Shown here: positions 10,376 through 22,159 of the stretch, in pieces
How positions within the stretch are numbered: position 1 is the stretch's first letter
Layout of the letters: the number at the start of each line of letters is the position of its first letter
Source of the DNA: Hypericum androsaemum
Lineage: Eukaryota; Streptophyta; Magnoliopsida; Malpighiales; Hypericaceae
Direction: 5' to 3'
DNA: 64,000 nt
Assembly: GCA_963995505.1 (NCBI GenBank)
Contig: OZ023184.1
Coordinates: 14,754,228 to 14,818,227, forward strand
Position numbers and translations under genes: made by a program
Notes under the pieces: model-generated
Databases searched by the model: none
What the model was told of the DNA's origin: nothing
Seen by the model: the letters and a program-made list of their open reading frames with translations, nothing else

Positions 10376-13300
10376 GACTTTTTTTTTTGTAACTTACGAA
10401 GGGCAAAGCCGCTGGAACTCTTCATTAATTTACCTGATCTATAACAGCCAAACGTGGAAGCGCAGCGTCACTAAGGTCACAGAGCATAGCCTCTCTCACA
10501 GAAGGAGGAGGCGCATCTAACACAGCAAAGCCTAAGGGTTGAGAGAATCCGATATTTGCTAATAAATTGGCACACCTATTTGCTTTTCGGTAAATGTGAA
10601 TAACTCGAATATCTCAATTCCGCTTGAGTTCCTGTTCTAACTTAATCAGGAGGGAATTTTTTAGGATGTTGGGTTACGGAGGAGGCCAATTAATGAATCC
10701 TTCGACCAACTTCGAATCAACTTCAAGAATGATCTTCTGGTAACCAAGGTTCTGTGCCATCTCCAACTCTTTGAAAGTGAAGCCACCAACCCAATCGCCA
10801 TTATGGTCCCGAATGAGGCCACCCGCAGTAGCTTGGCCAGTCGACATCCACATCGCACCATCCATGTTTACTTTAATCCACTCTGTGGGGGTTTCTCCCA
10901 GCTGATAAGTCTCTCACCACGGGTTGAAGTGGAAGAGAGAAGAAACTCCCCGAGTTCACTCCTTCGTGTCGAAGCACCGTCCTCCAGCAACGGGAGATTT
11001 TAGAGCAATCTTTCAGAGCATGGAGGACTGTCTCCTTGTCATTTTGGCAAAACAGGCAGCTCGCTATCTGGGTCATGTGACAATTACGCCGGATTGCATT
11101 TTTTAATAGCTTGCCATGCCAGCAAGCCAAACCACCTTCTTCATCTGTTGAGGGCCCGACCACTTCCACAATTTTAACCACCATGAACTTGTTGTTTCCT
11201 CTTAAAGCCTTGCAGTAGGGCGGATGCAGACTTGGTAGAGAACCTTCCATCATGTGTGCATCCCCAACTCAGCCTATCCTCTCCTCCGTCCATCTAGGGT
11301 GTGGGAATACCTGTAATACGTAAAAGCAAACTACCAAGGTAAAAAGAGCTCAACCAAGCTCCAATTCCAACTCCCTTCATCATTGACCATCTCTCCAACC
11401 CGAAGCTCCAATATGTTGCTTGGGATAGGCACAACACACTGGCTCAGAAGGTCTCTCACATCGTCCTGCCACTTGTCAGTCCAGAAGTTGACAGCCATAC
11501 CGTCCCCAAGCAACCATTGGACCCCTTGTCTCATTATGGGTCATAGGGCCACCAGGGCTTTCCATAGAGGAACTTGATGCCTTGCTTGATACTTCTGGCT
11601 AGGGGCGAGCATTCGGATAATCTGAATCCAAATTTATCATTATCTAAAATATTCAAAATTGATATTTCTCGATCCGAATTCGAGTCCGAATAGTGAATTA
11701 TCCGAAATCTAAAATTATTTCGGATACGGATTCGGATAATCTAAATTTAAAAAAACTAAACGACTAATCATCCAAATTAAGGGTCTCAAGCCAATTTTCC
11801 AAGTCTTCATAAAAATCTAAAGAATTTCAAATATAGTGGTAGCATAGAACGAACGAAACACACCAAATTTCAACGAATAATAACTTTTTAAACAAACAAT
11901 ATCATCTGAACTCTTCAATATAGACTTCTTATTAGCTCGTCAATATGGTAACTCAGAGAAGGAAAGTGTCGAGAGCCTCCAACTATGATATGCGAGGTAA
12001 ACAAACCAAATAATTTAACACTATTTTACACAAGTGGAAGCTTAACTCTATTCGTCACTTTCTGGAGAATAAGTTGAATACCCTAGAACAAGAAACTAAC
12101 AGCCTAATGTTAATCAGTCTGGGGTAGGTGAGAGTAAGGTGAATAATTTGTATTTAGGACTTTAGGCTTACTAATTTAGTTGTATCTAGTAGGCCAGCCC
12201 CACTCAGTCTTAATTTTTAAGTAAATATATTAAATAGTTCGGATATTCGGATAATCTGAATTTATGTTTTTCTTAACCGAATCCGAATTCAAAATAAAAT
12301 TTTCAGAAATTCGAATCCGAACACAAAATTATCCGAATTCGAATCTAAATTTTTTTTTAGGATATCAAATTTTTTGTTCACCCCTACTTCCGGCACTTCT
12401 GGTCACTTCTAACATACTTCACCGACACCATATGTGACCAAAGAGAAGAGCGATTAGGTATAAGTTCCCATGCCAACTTCATAAGCAAGGCAAGATTTTG
12501 GTCTCTCAAGCTTTTAAACCCCAAACCCCCGCCCGCCTTAGAAGTGCACACTGAGTCCCAAGCAACAAGATGGGGTTTACGTTTGGAGGTTGTTGACCCC
12601 CAAAGAAATCCTCTATAGACTTTCTCAATAGCATCACATAGGCCCACTAGTAGCTTAGCCATTTGCATCGCATAAATTGGTAACGCAGCTATCACTACAT
12701 GAGATAGGGTTGCCTGCCCAACAAATGACAGTCTCTCGGCGCACCAACCCTATAGCCGGCTATACACTTTATCCAGATTAAAAGCGTATGTACTCTTGGT
12801 CACTCTCTCATGAAGCAGCAACATGCCAAGGTATTTTCCCATATCATTGTAAGCGATACTCCAACATACGTGCCAGCATCTTAGCCAAAGAATCAGTCAC
12901 ATTCCTAAACACATAGAGCTTGGTCTTGGTCTTGCTCACATGTTGACAAAAATACAACCAAATTTGTCAAGCACATTTACAATGACAACCATTTGTGTTT
13001 TGCTAGCTTCAGCAAACAAAAGTATATCGTCAGCAAAAAAAAAGATGAGAGATGTGGGGCCCTGTCGTGATGTCCTAAATAATTTCCAATCGCCTCTCTG
13101 CACTCTTTCCATTATCATGTGTCTGAGGCGCTCAAGACACAACATGAAGAGATATAGTGAGAGGGAGTCCCCTTACCGTATTCCTTGTATCGGCCTAAAG
13201 CTCTTTGTCACCTCGTCATTCCACAAAACTTGCATAGTAGTGGATGACACACAAGTTAGATTCAAGTCAATAATGGAAACTGGGAGATTGATTAGCTCTT

Positions 13301-14057
13301 GAGTTTCCCAAATAAAACTCCATCTAATATGATCATACGCCTTGGCCAAGTCTACTTTCATAGCCAGGAAGCCTCTCCCTTGTCATCTATTCTTCATTGT
13401 GTGAATGGCTTCCTGGATGTAATAATATTCCCTGTAATATTCCACCCCAGGACAAAACTGCTTTGACAAGGTGCAACCCACTTCGTAGTATGCTCCTGAA
13501 ACCTACTTGCAACTAGCTTAGTAACCAATTTGAGCAAGATATTTCATAAACTTATGCGTCTAAAATCACCTGGGTATTGAGGAGATGCCACTTTTGTGAT
13601 AAGAGTAATAACAGTATCATTGATCCATTCAGTAGATCAAGTGCCCTCAAAAGCCTGATGAACCAGACGAACAAGATTCCCTTTTACTGTGCTCCATTTT
13701 TTCCAAAAACACAGGGTATGTAGTCCATCTGGGCCTGGAACTTTGATAGGGGCCATAGCAAACAACACTCGAGACTTCGTACTTCCATATGAATAAATTG
13801 ACTATGCATCAAGGACACCGAGACAGAGGTTGATTCTTCCTTCCAGAAGACCCAAATACCACCTGAGTGGCCTTGCATAGGAGATTGTACCACTTTTGAA
13901 AACCTTAAAGCTTTAGCCAGAAGCTCCGCCTATTGTCCTGATATCCAGTCTCGAGAAGCACCAGAATATCCTACTTGAAATGACGAACAATCTCCTTAAT
14001 CATAGACTTGAATTTGGTGCACATTTTACCTTGATAATTTCAGGTAATAATATTCAT
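10376..14057 (-). pseudogene. Decayed L1-type LINE ORF2 (endonuclease, RT, zf-RVT, RNase H)
   Basis: Read on minus from 14057, the order is that of plant L1 ORF2. The endonuclease start is MNIITWNYQGKM, then DILVLLETG, then GHSGGIWVFWKE (about 13810). Reverse transcriptase has MKVDLAKAYDHIRWSF (13361) and FFFADDILLFAEA near 13030, with RT thumb GSTTSKRKPHLVAWDSVC (12600). The zf-RVT region is at 10873-11253 (CLFCQNDKETVLHALKDCS). An RNase H-like end is at 10674-10865. Many stops and frameshifts break it, and a hAT element (11600-12386) is inserted. The poly-T at 10376-10388 fits its 3' poly(A). No target duplication was found. Confidence 0.85.
11600..12386. mobile_element. Non-autonomous hAT element inserted in the LINE
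   Basis: The ends read TAGGGGCGAGCATTCGGATA and, in reverse complement, TAGGGGTGAACA, which is the hAT end pattern. They are flanked by CTTCTGGC (11592-11599) and CTTCCGGC (12387-12394), an 8-bp target duplication with one mismatch. Subterminal ATTCGGATAATCYGAA motifs cluster at both ends. No transposase coding is seen in the 787 bp. Confidence 0.8.
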
Positions 14058-14620
14058 AGAGAAAGGCAGAAAAGGAGTAACTAACCCAACCTGGGTCGGG
14101 GAAGGGATTTGGGCTTAGTTGGATTGGCATGCCGGCCTAATTGTGACCGCATCACCCCCGGTGCTCTCCTCTGACTCCTTCTCAATACCTTCCATAAGCT
14201 GTGTTGGACCAGGTTCTCTCTGAAACTTGAATTAACTCCCCCATCGAGGAGCCCCCAGTCGTCTTGCCCCTTCGACTCAGGTCATTCGGCGCTGATTCCA
14301 GAGATGGTTCCAGCAACCCAATCAAAAGTTCTCGCCATTCCATCTCGGTGGGGGGTTTCATTAACCATCGAGACCTTATGGATTTGAGTATTAGAGGTAG
14401 GTGGGAAAGGGGAAACCTCCATGCTATCTGTCTTGGCCGGCTTTGGAGACTTATGGTGGGATGAGGGTTCCTCGCTAACTTCGAATTCTCGGCTTTGCTA
14501 GGTTGGTGAACTTTCAGGCAACCATCAGAGCTCGTTAACGACATTGCCGCTCCTGCTCCGGCGAACTCCGACGACTCTCGGCCGGCAAACACCAAAACCC
14601 AGTTAATGTATTTAAGATAG
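14058..14620 (-). other. Possible LINE ORF1 remnant or unrelated open frame
   Basis: A 137-aa minus-strand open frame (14182-14595) lies directly upstream of the LINE endonuclease, where ORF1 should be. I see no RNA-binding domain or CCHC knuckle in it, so the assignment rests on position only. Confidence 0.3.
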
Positions 14621-14879
14621 TTAATGGGGCATCGTTGTCGAACAACGAGTCATCATTAACGACGTCAGGGGTTGGACAGGGAGCGACGACGTAGAGGAGG
14701 AGCGGGAGCGGGAGCGGCGACGTCGGGGGAAAACTCTTTTATAAAACAAAATGTGGTGGTTGCCAGAAAGTTCGCCAGAAATTTGGTGGTTGCCGGAAAG
14801 TTCGCCGGAGTCGCCGGAGACGATGACTAGAAGGTTGCATTCGCCTGAGAAGAACACCAGAGGGGTATAATAGTCATTT

Positions 14880-15041
14880 CCATGACCAAAAATGAAAAAA
14901 AAACTACTAACGTGCGCCAGGGACCCGAGGGGGAGGTTTAACCAAATACAGGAGACGGTAAAATCAGTTTTTAAAATGTAGGAATCCGAGAGGGAGGATG
15001 ACCAAATACCAGTGACTAGGGAATAATTTGCCCTTAAAATT
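14880..15041 (-). repeat. Solitary MULE-like terminal repeat
   Basis: Read on minus from about 15041, GGGCAAATTATTCCCTAGTC then ACTGGTATTTGGTCATCC resembles the GAGCAAATT...CCCTGGTATTTACTTAAA end of the MULE at 20515-21563. No partner end was found upstream. Confidence 0.45.
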
Positions 15042-15455
15042 TTGGGCTATAGAAATATGGTAGAAAATTATTACTGAAACCACAACAAAAGAATACTAAG
15101 ACCACGTACATCAGTGGCCGAGCCGAGCGCTCGGCCAATATTTAATGAATTTAAAAAAAAAGGTTGTTTATTGATTTCAGCTCGGCCGAGCGGATTGGGT
15201 GCAATTTTTTTATATTTATTTATCTAACTATCTAGTTATTTCTACTTAGCATAATATTATTCGTAAAAATAGATTTATTCGGATAAGATTTTTGTGGTTA
15301 GCTTATCTTTAGCAATAAATTTAAAAAATAATTTAATTTTGTATCTCTATAAATAGAGTCCAATGTTAACATATTTTCATATACCATCTAAAATTCTCTC
15401 TTCTTTCACTACATAATCTCTTTTTATAAATTGTCTCTATTATATTATTTCTATT

Positions 15456-16444
15456 ATGGATCCAAATGATCCTAATTTTTCAAATTATCACTCATTCGGA
15501 TCTTATAATCCTTCATCTTATCTAAATTCTAGAGAGTATTCGAACTCTCCACCATTTTATACCTCTCAATTTTTGCCAAATCTTTTCCAAATGCCATTGT
15601 TCTAACACCAACCCCCCAAAATATTCCACAATATTTATCCTTCGATGGAGCTAGCCAGGTTAAAACTAAAAAGCCTGCACTAATTAATTGGAGTGTCAAA
15701 GAAGACATTGCCCTAATGTCAGCTTACATCTTCTGTAGCGAAGATAGTGTTATTGAAAAAAATCAGAAGAGTGCCTCGCTATGGTCCCGAGTGAGTGATT
15801 TGTACCATGAAGCTCAAGCAGAAAAATCGGAAGAGATCCATGCAAGAAATATGCCAGCAATAAAAGGTCGTTATAAACGACTTAATGAAAATGCAGTAAA
15901 GTGGGTCGGTGTCTACCGAGAAGTACTAAAAAGGAAACGGAGCGGCATGAGCGAGGCAGATGTTGAGGCCGAAGCTCAAGTACTTTATTAAAAAAAAAGT
16001 GGAAAAAAATTTACTGACCTTGTTGTTTTTAATGAAGTTATGTGTAAATCTCCCAAATGGCAAATTGAAGAAGGAGATCGCGCTGCAACAAATTTTCCTC
16101 CGCAGAACGAGGAGGAGAAAATAGAAAGTACTGGAAGCTCGAAGAGGTCAAAGAATACCGAAGAAGGGGATTATTCAATCCCATCTAACTCAGAAGACCC
16201 AATCGCCAGGTCTGCAACACTTTCCCGCCCTATGGGCAAAGATGCTGCCAAAAAAAGGAAAGAAAAAGGTAAACCATCTAATGATATTGCAGCAGAACTT
16301 CGTGAGATGAGAATAACTAGAGATAATGAAAATAAAATTATGATGAAAACATTAGAGATGCAACAACAACTGGAGGAAAAAAAGGAGGCCAGGAAGAATA
16401 AGGAGTTGGATAAAATCATGTTGACTGCTTTGATTTCAAAATAG
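15456..16444 (+). pseudogene. PIF/Harbinger ORF1 (Myb/SANT-like protein), broken
   Basis: PIF elements need an ORF1 protein that helps the transposase bind the ends. The 5' piece starts MDPNDPNFSNYHSFGSYNPS and meets a stop and frameshift near 15603. The trihelix/Myb-like part is LINWSVKEDIALMSAYIFCS, then LWSRVSDLYHEAQ and MPAIKGRYKRLNENAVKWVG (to 15988). A TAA then interrupts the same frame, which continues into SGKKFTDLVVFNEVMCKSPKW and the lysine/glutamate-rich coiled coil typical of the NAM-associated C-terminal region. Confidence 0.75.
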
Positions 16445-16514
16445 CATTTATCCCCAGAAGATGAAGAGTTAAAGAGTTGTCTAATAGCTCGATTGTATGG
16501 AAACTGATTAGTTG

Positions 16515-16885
16515 TAATCTGTTCTTCATTTCTTGTAATTTGTTCTTCATTTCTTGTAATGTGTTCTTCATTTAATGTAATTTGTCTCGTACCTATTGTG
16601 TTGTCACTTCACCTTTGTCATCCACCCACACCCACACCCACACCCACACCCACAATTAATATAATTTGTCTCGTACCTATTGTGTTGTCACTTTACCTTT
16701 GTCATCCACCCACACCCACACCCACAATTAATGTAATTTGTCTCGTACCTATTGTGTGGTCACTTCACCTTTGTCATCCACCCACACACACACCCACAAT
16801 TAATATAATTTGTCTCGTACCTATTGTGTGGTCACTTCACCTTTGTCATCCACCCACACCCACACCCACAATTATGGTAATTTAT
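16515..16885 (+). repeat. Minisatellite with CACCCA core, unit about 60-70 bp
   Basis: Four to five copies of a unit made of TTGTCTCGTACCTATTGTG, then CACTTCACCTTTGTCATC and a variable number of CCACAC steps, ending AATTAATATAA. It lies between the two ORFs of the Harbinger element. Copy-to-copy differences are few, so expansion looks recent. Confidence 0.85.
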
Positions 16886-16984
16886 CTCGCACCTATTCTA
16901 TATATATTGGTGACCATCACAAACTTAAATCTAATCCATACCCATAATTCTCTTCACAAATATTTCACAGTGAAAATATATCAG

Positions 16985-18298
16985 ATTCATATTCAAGTGA
17001 TAGTGATGCATTCACTAGAGTAGTTGATGAATGGAAAGTACGAAGAAGAGAACAGAATCGACGAATTGATCACTTACTTGAGGATGCGTTCGTAGTCAAT
17101 CCCAGTCTGATCTTTGAAGATCCACCACCGGCAAGGCGAAGGCGATATGTCAATAGGGAACGAAGAGTTGGTGAGGAGCGTTTGATGAATGACTATTTTG
17201 GTGACGAGCCAACGTATTCAGCTGAGGTCTTCCGGAGAAGATTTTGGATGCAAAGGTCGTTATTCCTTCGCATTGTGGGGGTGGTTAGTGCCAATGACGT
17301 ATATTTTCAACAACGTACAAATGCTGCAGGTACCCTTGGTCTGACAGGCATGCAGAAATGTACCGGAGCCATTGAGAGTGTTAGCTTATAGGACATCAAT
17401 TGATGTCGTTGATGAATACCTGAGAATGGGTACATCTACAACACGGCAAGCCCTCATTAAGTTCGTAGATGGTGTAATTTCCTGCTTTGGAAATGAGTAC
17501 CTGAGAAGGCCCAACGCACAAGATTTGGCAAGACTACTCTACGTTGGGGAACAACGTGGATTCCCAGGTATGATAGGTAGTATTGATTGTATGCACTGGG
17601 AATGGAAAAATTGTCCCAATGTATGGGCTGGGCAATATGCAGGACGAAGTGGAAAGGCTACAATAATTCTGGAAGCAGTTGCATCATATGACTTATGGAT
17701 ATGGCATGCTTTCTTTGGAACACCAGGTACTCTCAATGATATTAATGTACTGGAATGATCTCCTGTTTTCAGTGATGTCTTGGAAGGTAGAGCACCAAAA
17801 GTGAGTTATGTCGTCAACAATCGACAATATGATATGACATATTATCTCACTGATGGGATATATCCCACGTGGGCTGCTTTTGTCAAGTCCATTACATCTC
17901 CTTCAACCTTAAAGCACAAGTTGTTTGCTGAACATCAAGAGGTTGCTAGAAAGGACGTGGAACGCGCATTTGGAGTTCTACAAGCTCGTTTTGCATTCAT
18001 TCGACGTTCATGCCTTCTTTGGGACAAGGAGTTAATGGGAAGAATTATGAAGACTTGTATCATATTGCACAATATGATAGTAGAGGATGAATGAGACACA
18101 TATCTCCGTTATCATGATCCGGCTGAATTCTGTAATGAAGATGACAATGAAGAACCTTTTCAGTTCTCTACTGAACGCATCGGAAAACTATCCACCTACA
18201 TGACTGCTAGAGAACAACTTCGCAATAGAGAAGCTCATAACGCTTTGAAAAGTGATTTAATTGAGCATATTTGGCAAAAGTTTGGAAACGATAATTAA
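16985..18298 (+). pseudogene. PIF/Harbinger DDE transposase (HARBI1-like nuclease), broken
   Basis: Recognisable family stretches are RRRYVNRERRVGEERLMNDYF, FRRRFWMQRSLFLRIV, FVDGVISCFGNEYLRRPN, RGFPGMIGSIDCMHWEWKNCP (first Asp), GTLNDINVLE (second Asp) and HQEVARKDVERAFGVLQARF (Glu). The three catalytic residues are therefore kept. A one-base frameshift lies near 17375-17390. TGA at 17756-17758 and TGA at 18092-18094 interrupt a frame that is otherwise open to TAA at 18296-18298. Both TGAs sit where relatives carry Arg or a neighbour, consistent with CGA to TGA. The true 5' start is unclear. Confidence 0.85.
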
Positions 18299-18675
18299 TT
18301 ATGTAATTTGAAATTCCTGTATTTGTAATATGAAAATTTCATATTTGTAATTTATCATTTCTATCTTAAATTATTTTTATCTAATTTAGTATTCTAATTT
18401 TTGCTTTTGTAATTTTATGACTTAATCACAATATTTAATCGTGTTATTGAAAACATAATTATTTTCGTAATATATAATTTTAATCTAAACAAATCAGAGT
18501 AGATAATATGTGGATGAGAGAGAAATTAATTATTTATTCTATGAACTGGGTTGCTGATGTGAGTAGAAAATATGTAAGTGGATTGGATTGGGTAGGAATT
18601 GGGTATGGAAGAGAGAAAAATTAATAATTTATTCCGTGACCTGGATTGGATGGGTTGCTGATGTGGGTAGTCTAA

Positions 18676-19989
18676 CAACAAAGTAATTAAAAAGCCACGT
18701 AAAAAACTGTAGGAAAAAAAATCCATGTCCTTTTTTGTTTGGCCTTTTTACCAAGTACACGTAATATATTTTTTTTACAAGTATTTCTAAAATTTGCACT
18801 TTTTACTAATTTTTTGAATCAAGAATATAAAAACTCTCTATTATAAAAAAATTAAAACAAAACTAACAAATATTTAGTTTCAAAGACGTTCCAAATATTA
18901 CTAAAATGAACTTATTTCAACCCGAACTTTTATTTGGTCATGAATAAATTGCTTGATCCAGTTTCTCCCTAAAAGCTAGCCTCGTAGTTCGTAGTTAATG
19001 AAAAAGTGAAGATATTTCCCAATCGCAGGGTGACGCGCGTGTGGAAGAAACCACCACCTGATCCAATCCAAGTACACCTGTCTTCCTGCGCACCTCCTAT
19101 ATCTGCGCCCACAAAAAAGAGTCATCCATCCTCAACGACTAGAGTTGATTACGCATAGTTTCAGTTTACTACTGTACTTTTAATCTATTTATATTTAGAT
19201 CCTTAGATGTTCAAATTTTTTTTTAGATCTTTACGCTTTACAATGTATAAATTTTGATACATCAGTAAATAATTATGTAATTTCGACTACGAAGAACATC
19301 AAGAAAACATTTTACCTTTTGTTTGGGAACACAAAAATTCGGAGAAAAAAAGGAGAAGAGGTATTGTTGGTGCGGAAATTAATGGAAAGTTGACCACAAA
19401 AAAATTCAAAATTTGTTCCCCCTTTTTGAAGTGATGTGGAATGAGAGAAGAAATAAACATCACTCAACAAACAAAATAGAAGCTAAGACAATTTGCCCTT
19501 ATTATTATGCTATCTGCTAATGTAATCATCACAAAAAGTTGAACGATAGTGTTGTTCATTGATTATATATTTTGTTGTTTAATTTGTTATCTACTATTTA
19601 CAACTTGGTCCACTTGCCAAAAACAAACAAAGGGAGTAAGCATGATCGATCATAACAAATCTAATAATATACTTACTGATTAATTCAAATTTGAGCTAAA
19701 TAATACTATTGACTGGTGTCAAAATTCTACAAATACATATTTAATATAATTTTATTTTTACTGACTCGAACTCGAGACCTATTAGTTAAATTAGAACTCA
19801 CTTAAGATTCATCTAATTATTTATTGTATTACAAAAAAATAACTCGTTAGCGGATTGGCTTAATCACTAAATTAGACTATGACCTGAATTGGGTTGAATT
19901 GGGTTGCATCCCATCCAAATGAACTTGATCTTTGCAAGGTTGGGTCAAGAAAAAGACAAAAAAAATTTAAAAAATGAAAACTAAATTGC
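18676..19989. other. Intergenic DNA, no gene seen
   Basis: AT-rich sequence following the Harbinger element. No coding frame, RNA gene or clear transposon end was recognised. Confidence 0.5.
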
Positions 19990-19992
19990 TAA

Positions 19993-20497
19993 GCCCGCCC
20001 GGGCCGTTTCAAAAGGCGGGCGACAAGCCCTGACACGTTGTCCGGGCGAGGAGTATTTTTTTTAATCTAATCTAGTAGCACTTAGCATAATGTTATTATA
20101 TAAAAATATGAAAATTTGTATTTTTTTATTCTCTATAAATTGAGCCTAATATTTTTAATTCGTATAGAGTTTAATTTTTTAATTCTCTATGAAAATTTGT
20201 ATAAATAATAAATATATGTGGATAAAAAAGAAATTATTTATTTATTTGGTGACTTGAGTTAAACAAGTCACCACTAGAGTAATTAATTAGTGACCCAAGT
20301 TGGACAAGGTCACCACTGAAATAATTAATTAGAGAGAAATTAATTATTTATTTGATAACTTAGGTTAGACAATGTTACTACTAGAATAATTATTTAGAGA
20401 GAAAATATTTTAGTTGGATTAAATTGTATGTGGATGAGAGAGAAATTAATTATTTATCCGTGATCCAGGTTGGACCGGATCACCAGTAGATATAGTC
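19993..20497 (+). mobile_element. Probable Harbinger-related MITE
   Basis: The right end read inward (GACTATATCTACTGGTGATCC) and repeated GAGAGAAATTAATTATTTAT motifs match the 3' part of the element at 15100-18672. The left part shares CTTAGCATAATNTTATT and CTCTATAAATNGAG with its 5' part. TAA lies at both borders (19990-19992; TTA at 20498-20500). It looks like an internal-deletion derivative with a decayed left end. Confidence 0.55.
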
Positions 20498-20514
20498 TTA
20501 CACCATAATATAAA

Positions 20515-21563
20515 GAGCAAATTTTTTTCAAGTCCCTGGTATTTACTTAAATTACTATTTTTGTCCCTACTGTTTCAGAATCTAAACTTTAGTGCCCATA
20601 GTTTATTTTTATTGTACTCTAAGGTTCCTCCCAGATTCACCGCTAATGTCATCAATTTTTTATCAATGAAATGACTATTATACCCTTATGTTTAAATATA
20701 AAAAAAGCAGATATATCTTTCTCCTTCCTCCACCTTCTCCGGCGAGAAAGCCACCCTCCAATCATCTTCTCCGGTCATCTTTTTCGATGATAAAATTTTT
20801 CTGGTCAAACCAAAATATTCTAAAAAATTTCTGCTCTCACTTACCAATGACACCCATCATCTAAACCCGACAAGGATGGCCAGGCCGGGGCAGTGCCGCA
20901 GTCCTTGACCTCCTCGATGGGGAGGGCGGTGTCGGGGACGAGGAGTGGGTCGATGCGACGAGGGTCAGCGTCGAGGACTGGGTCACCACCGTCCAGAACC
21001 TGTACCCATAGACCACGACGTTGAAGAGGAGGAGCGGTCGAAGAACTTGGGACGAGGAGTGGGTCACCGCCGTTTACTCCCGGGGACTTCCGATTCTACT
21101 TGGTACAATTCCCGTCGATCGGCTCCAACTTCTACTTACATGAACGAATTAGGGATTGGACGATGTCGTCTCGAAGCCCGTGACCGTGAAGGAAGACTCC
21201 ATTTTTGGGGAGAGAAAGAAAGGGACTCGACGTCCACCAGAGGGAGAAGCCGACGACGGCTTCCAGCTCGGTTCGCCAGTGAACTACGAGGCACTGTTGT
21301 ACGATCGACGGCGACCGTTGAACGGGACGTGGCTCAATTGGCGTTCATGGTAGTGGCTAGACGGAGGGGAGATTGATTGTTTTTTATTATAAGGGTAAAA
21401 CTATCATTTTGGAATTATTTTGACCGATGACATCAGCGGTTGACTCATAGGGACCTTAGAGTACAATAAAAGCAAACTAGGAGGACTAAAGTTTCAATTT
21501 TGAAACAGCAGGGACAAAAATAATAATTTAAGCAAACACCAGGGACCTGAGAACAATTTGCTC
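20515..21563. mobile_element. Non-autonomous MULE (Pack-MULE candidate)
   Basis: Inverted repeats of about 180 bp (GAGCAAATTNTTNTCARGTCC at the ends, also TTTTTGTCCCT and TATTGTACTCTAAGG) are flanked by the perfect 9-bp duplication TAATATAAA (20506-20514, 21564-21572). The interior 20860-21360 is much more GC-rich than the ends and has short open frames on both strands, as in elements that captured gene sequence. I do not recognise the source gene. Confidence 0.85.
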
Positions 21564-21984
21564 TAATATAAATAATAAAGACTAGAGACTTTTTTTTTTT
21601 AGGAACGACTTGAGAGACTTTAACCGTCAAAAATCCCGGACAACAAATCATCATCTTTCTGAAGAAATTAAAACCCAGAAAAAAGAAAATAAGGAAAAAA
21701 AAACACAAACAGACAAGGATCAGTAAGAGAGGGCTCAGAGTCCAATCTATTCTTTGCGCCCATAAAAATCAACAAGAAAAAGGCGTCAGTGGCAACAAAA
21801 ACAAACAAACACGCCCTTAATAATAAAAGCTGAAAAGAAAAGCCAACAAGAGATCCACCTCGAACTCCTCTCCCTCCTCCTCCTCCGCCGTTTCCTCCCT
21901 CTTCCGCCACCAACCCAGTTTCCCATTCCCAATTGGGTCCTCGAAAAATCCTTCCTTTTTCAATTTCCCCACCAAAAGTTCGGC

Positions 21985-22026
21985 TTGCTCCTCTTTCTCT
22001 CTCTCTCTATCTTTCTCTCTCTAAAG
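21985..22026 (+). promoter_or_regulatory. CT-rich leader of the GARP gene
   Basis: A run of CTCTTTCTCT repeats about 135-175 bp upstream of the ATG at 22160. Pyrimidine tracts of this kind are common in plant 5' leaders. The upstream ORF follows directly. Confidence 0.45.
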
Positions 22027-22041
22027 TTAAACTTTCCGGTC

Positions 22042-22083
22042 ATGGAAGGAGTCCCGTTTAATAATAGTTCCCGCATCCCGTAG
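22042..22083 (+). CDS. Upstream ORF (13 aa) in the GARP gene leader
   Basis: ATG GAA GGA ... CCG TAG encodes [13 protein letters not shown] and ends 76 bp before the main ATG. It lies between the CT-rich leader and the coding start. If transcribed it could lower translation of the transcription factor. Nothing in it is recognisable. Confidence 0.35.
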   Translation: MEGVPFNNSSRIP

Positions 22084-22159
22084 ACCCAGCAAAAAGGAGG
22101 GGAGGAAAAGAGGGAGAGGCTTGAGTGAAGGAGGGCAGAACTGTAATTCTGGGGGGAAA

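Larger units (their letters stand above)
15100..18672 (+). mobile_element. PIF/Harbinger DNA transposon, both ORFs present but mutated
   Basis: Imperfect terminal repeats (GACCACGTACATCAG at the left; GACTACCCACATCAG read inward from the right) are flanked by the 3-bp duplication TAA (15097-15099, 18673-18675), as expected for PIF/Harbinger. It contains a Myb-like ORF1 and a HARBI1-type DDE transposase in the same direction, with a minisatellite between them. Premature stops in both genes suggest the copy is inactive. Confidence 0.85.
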
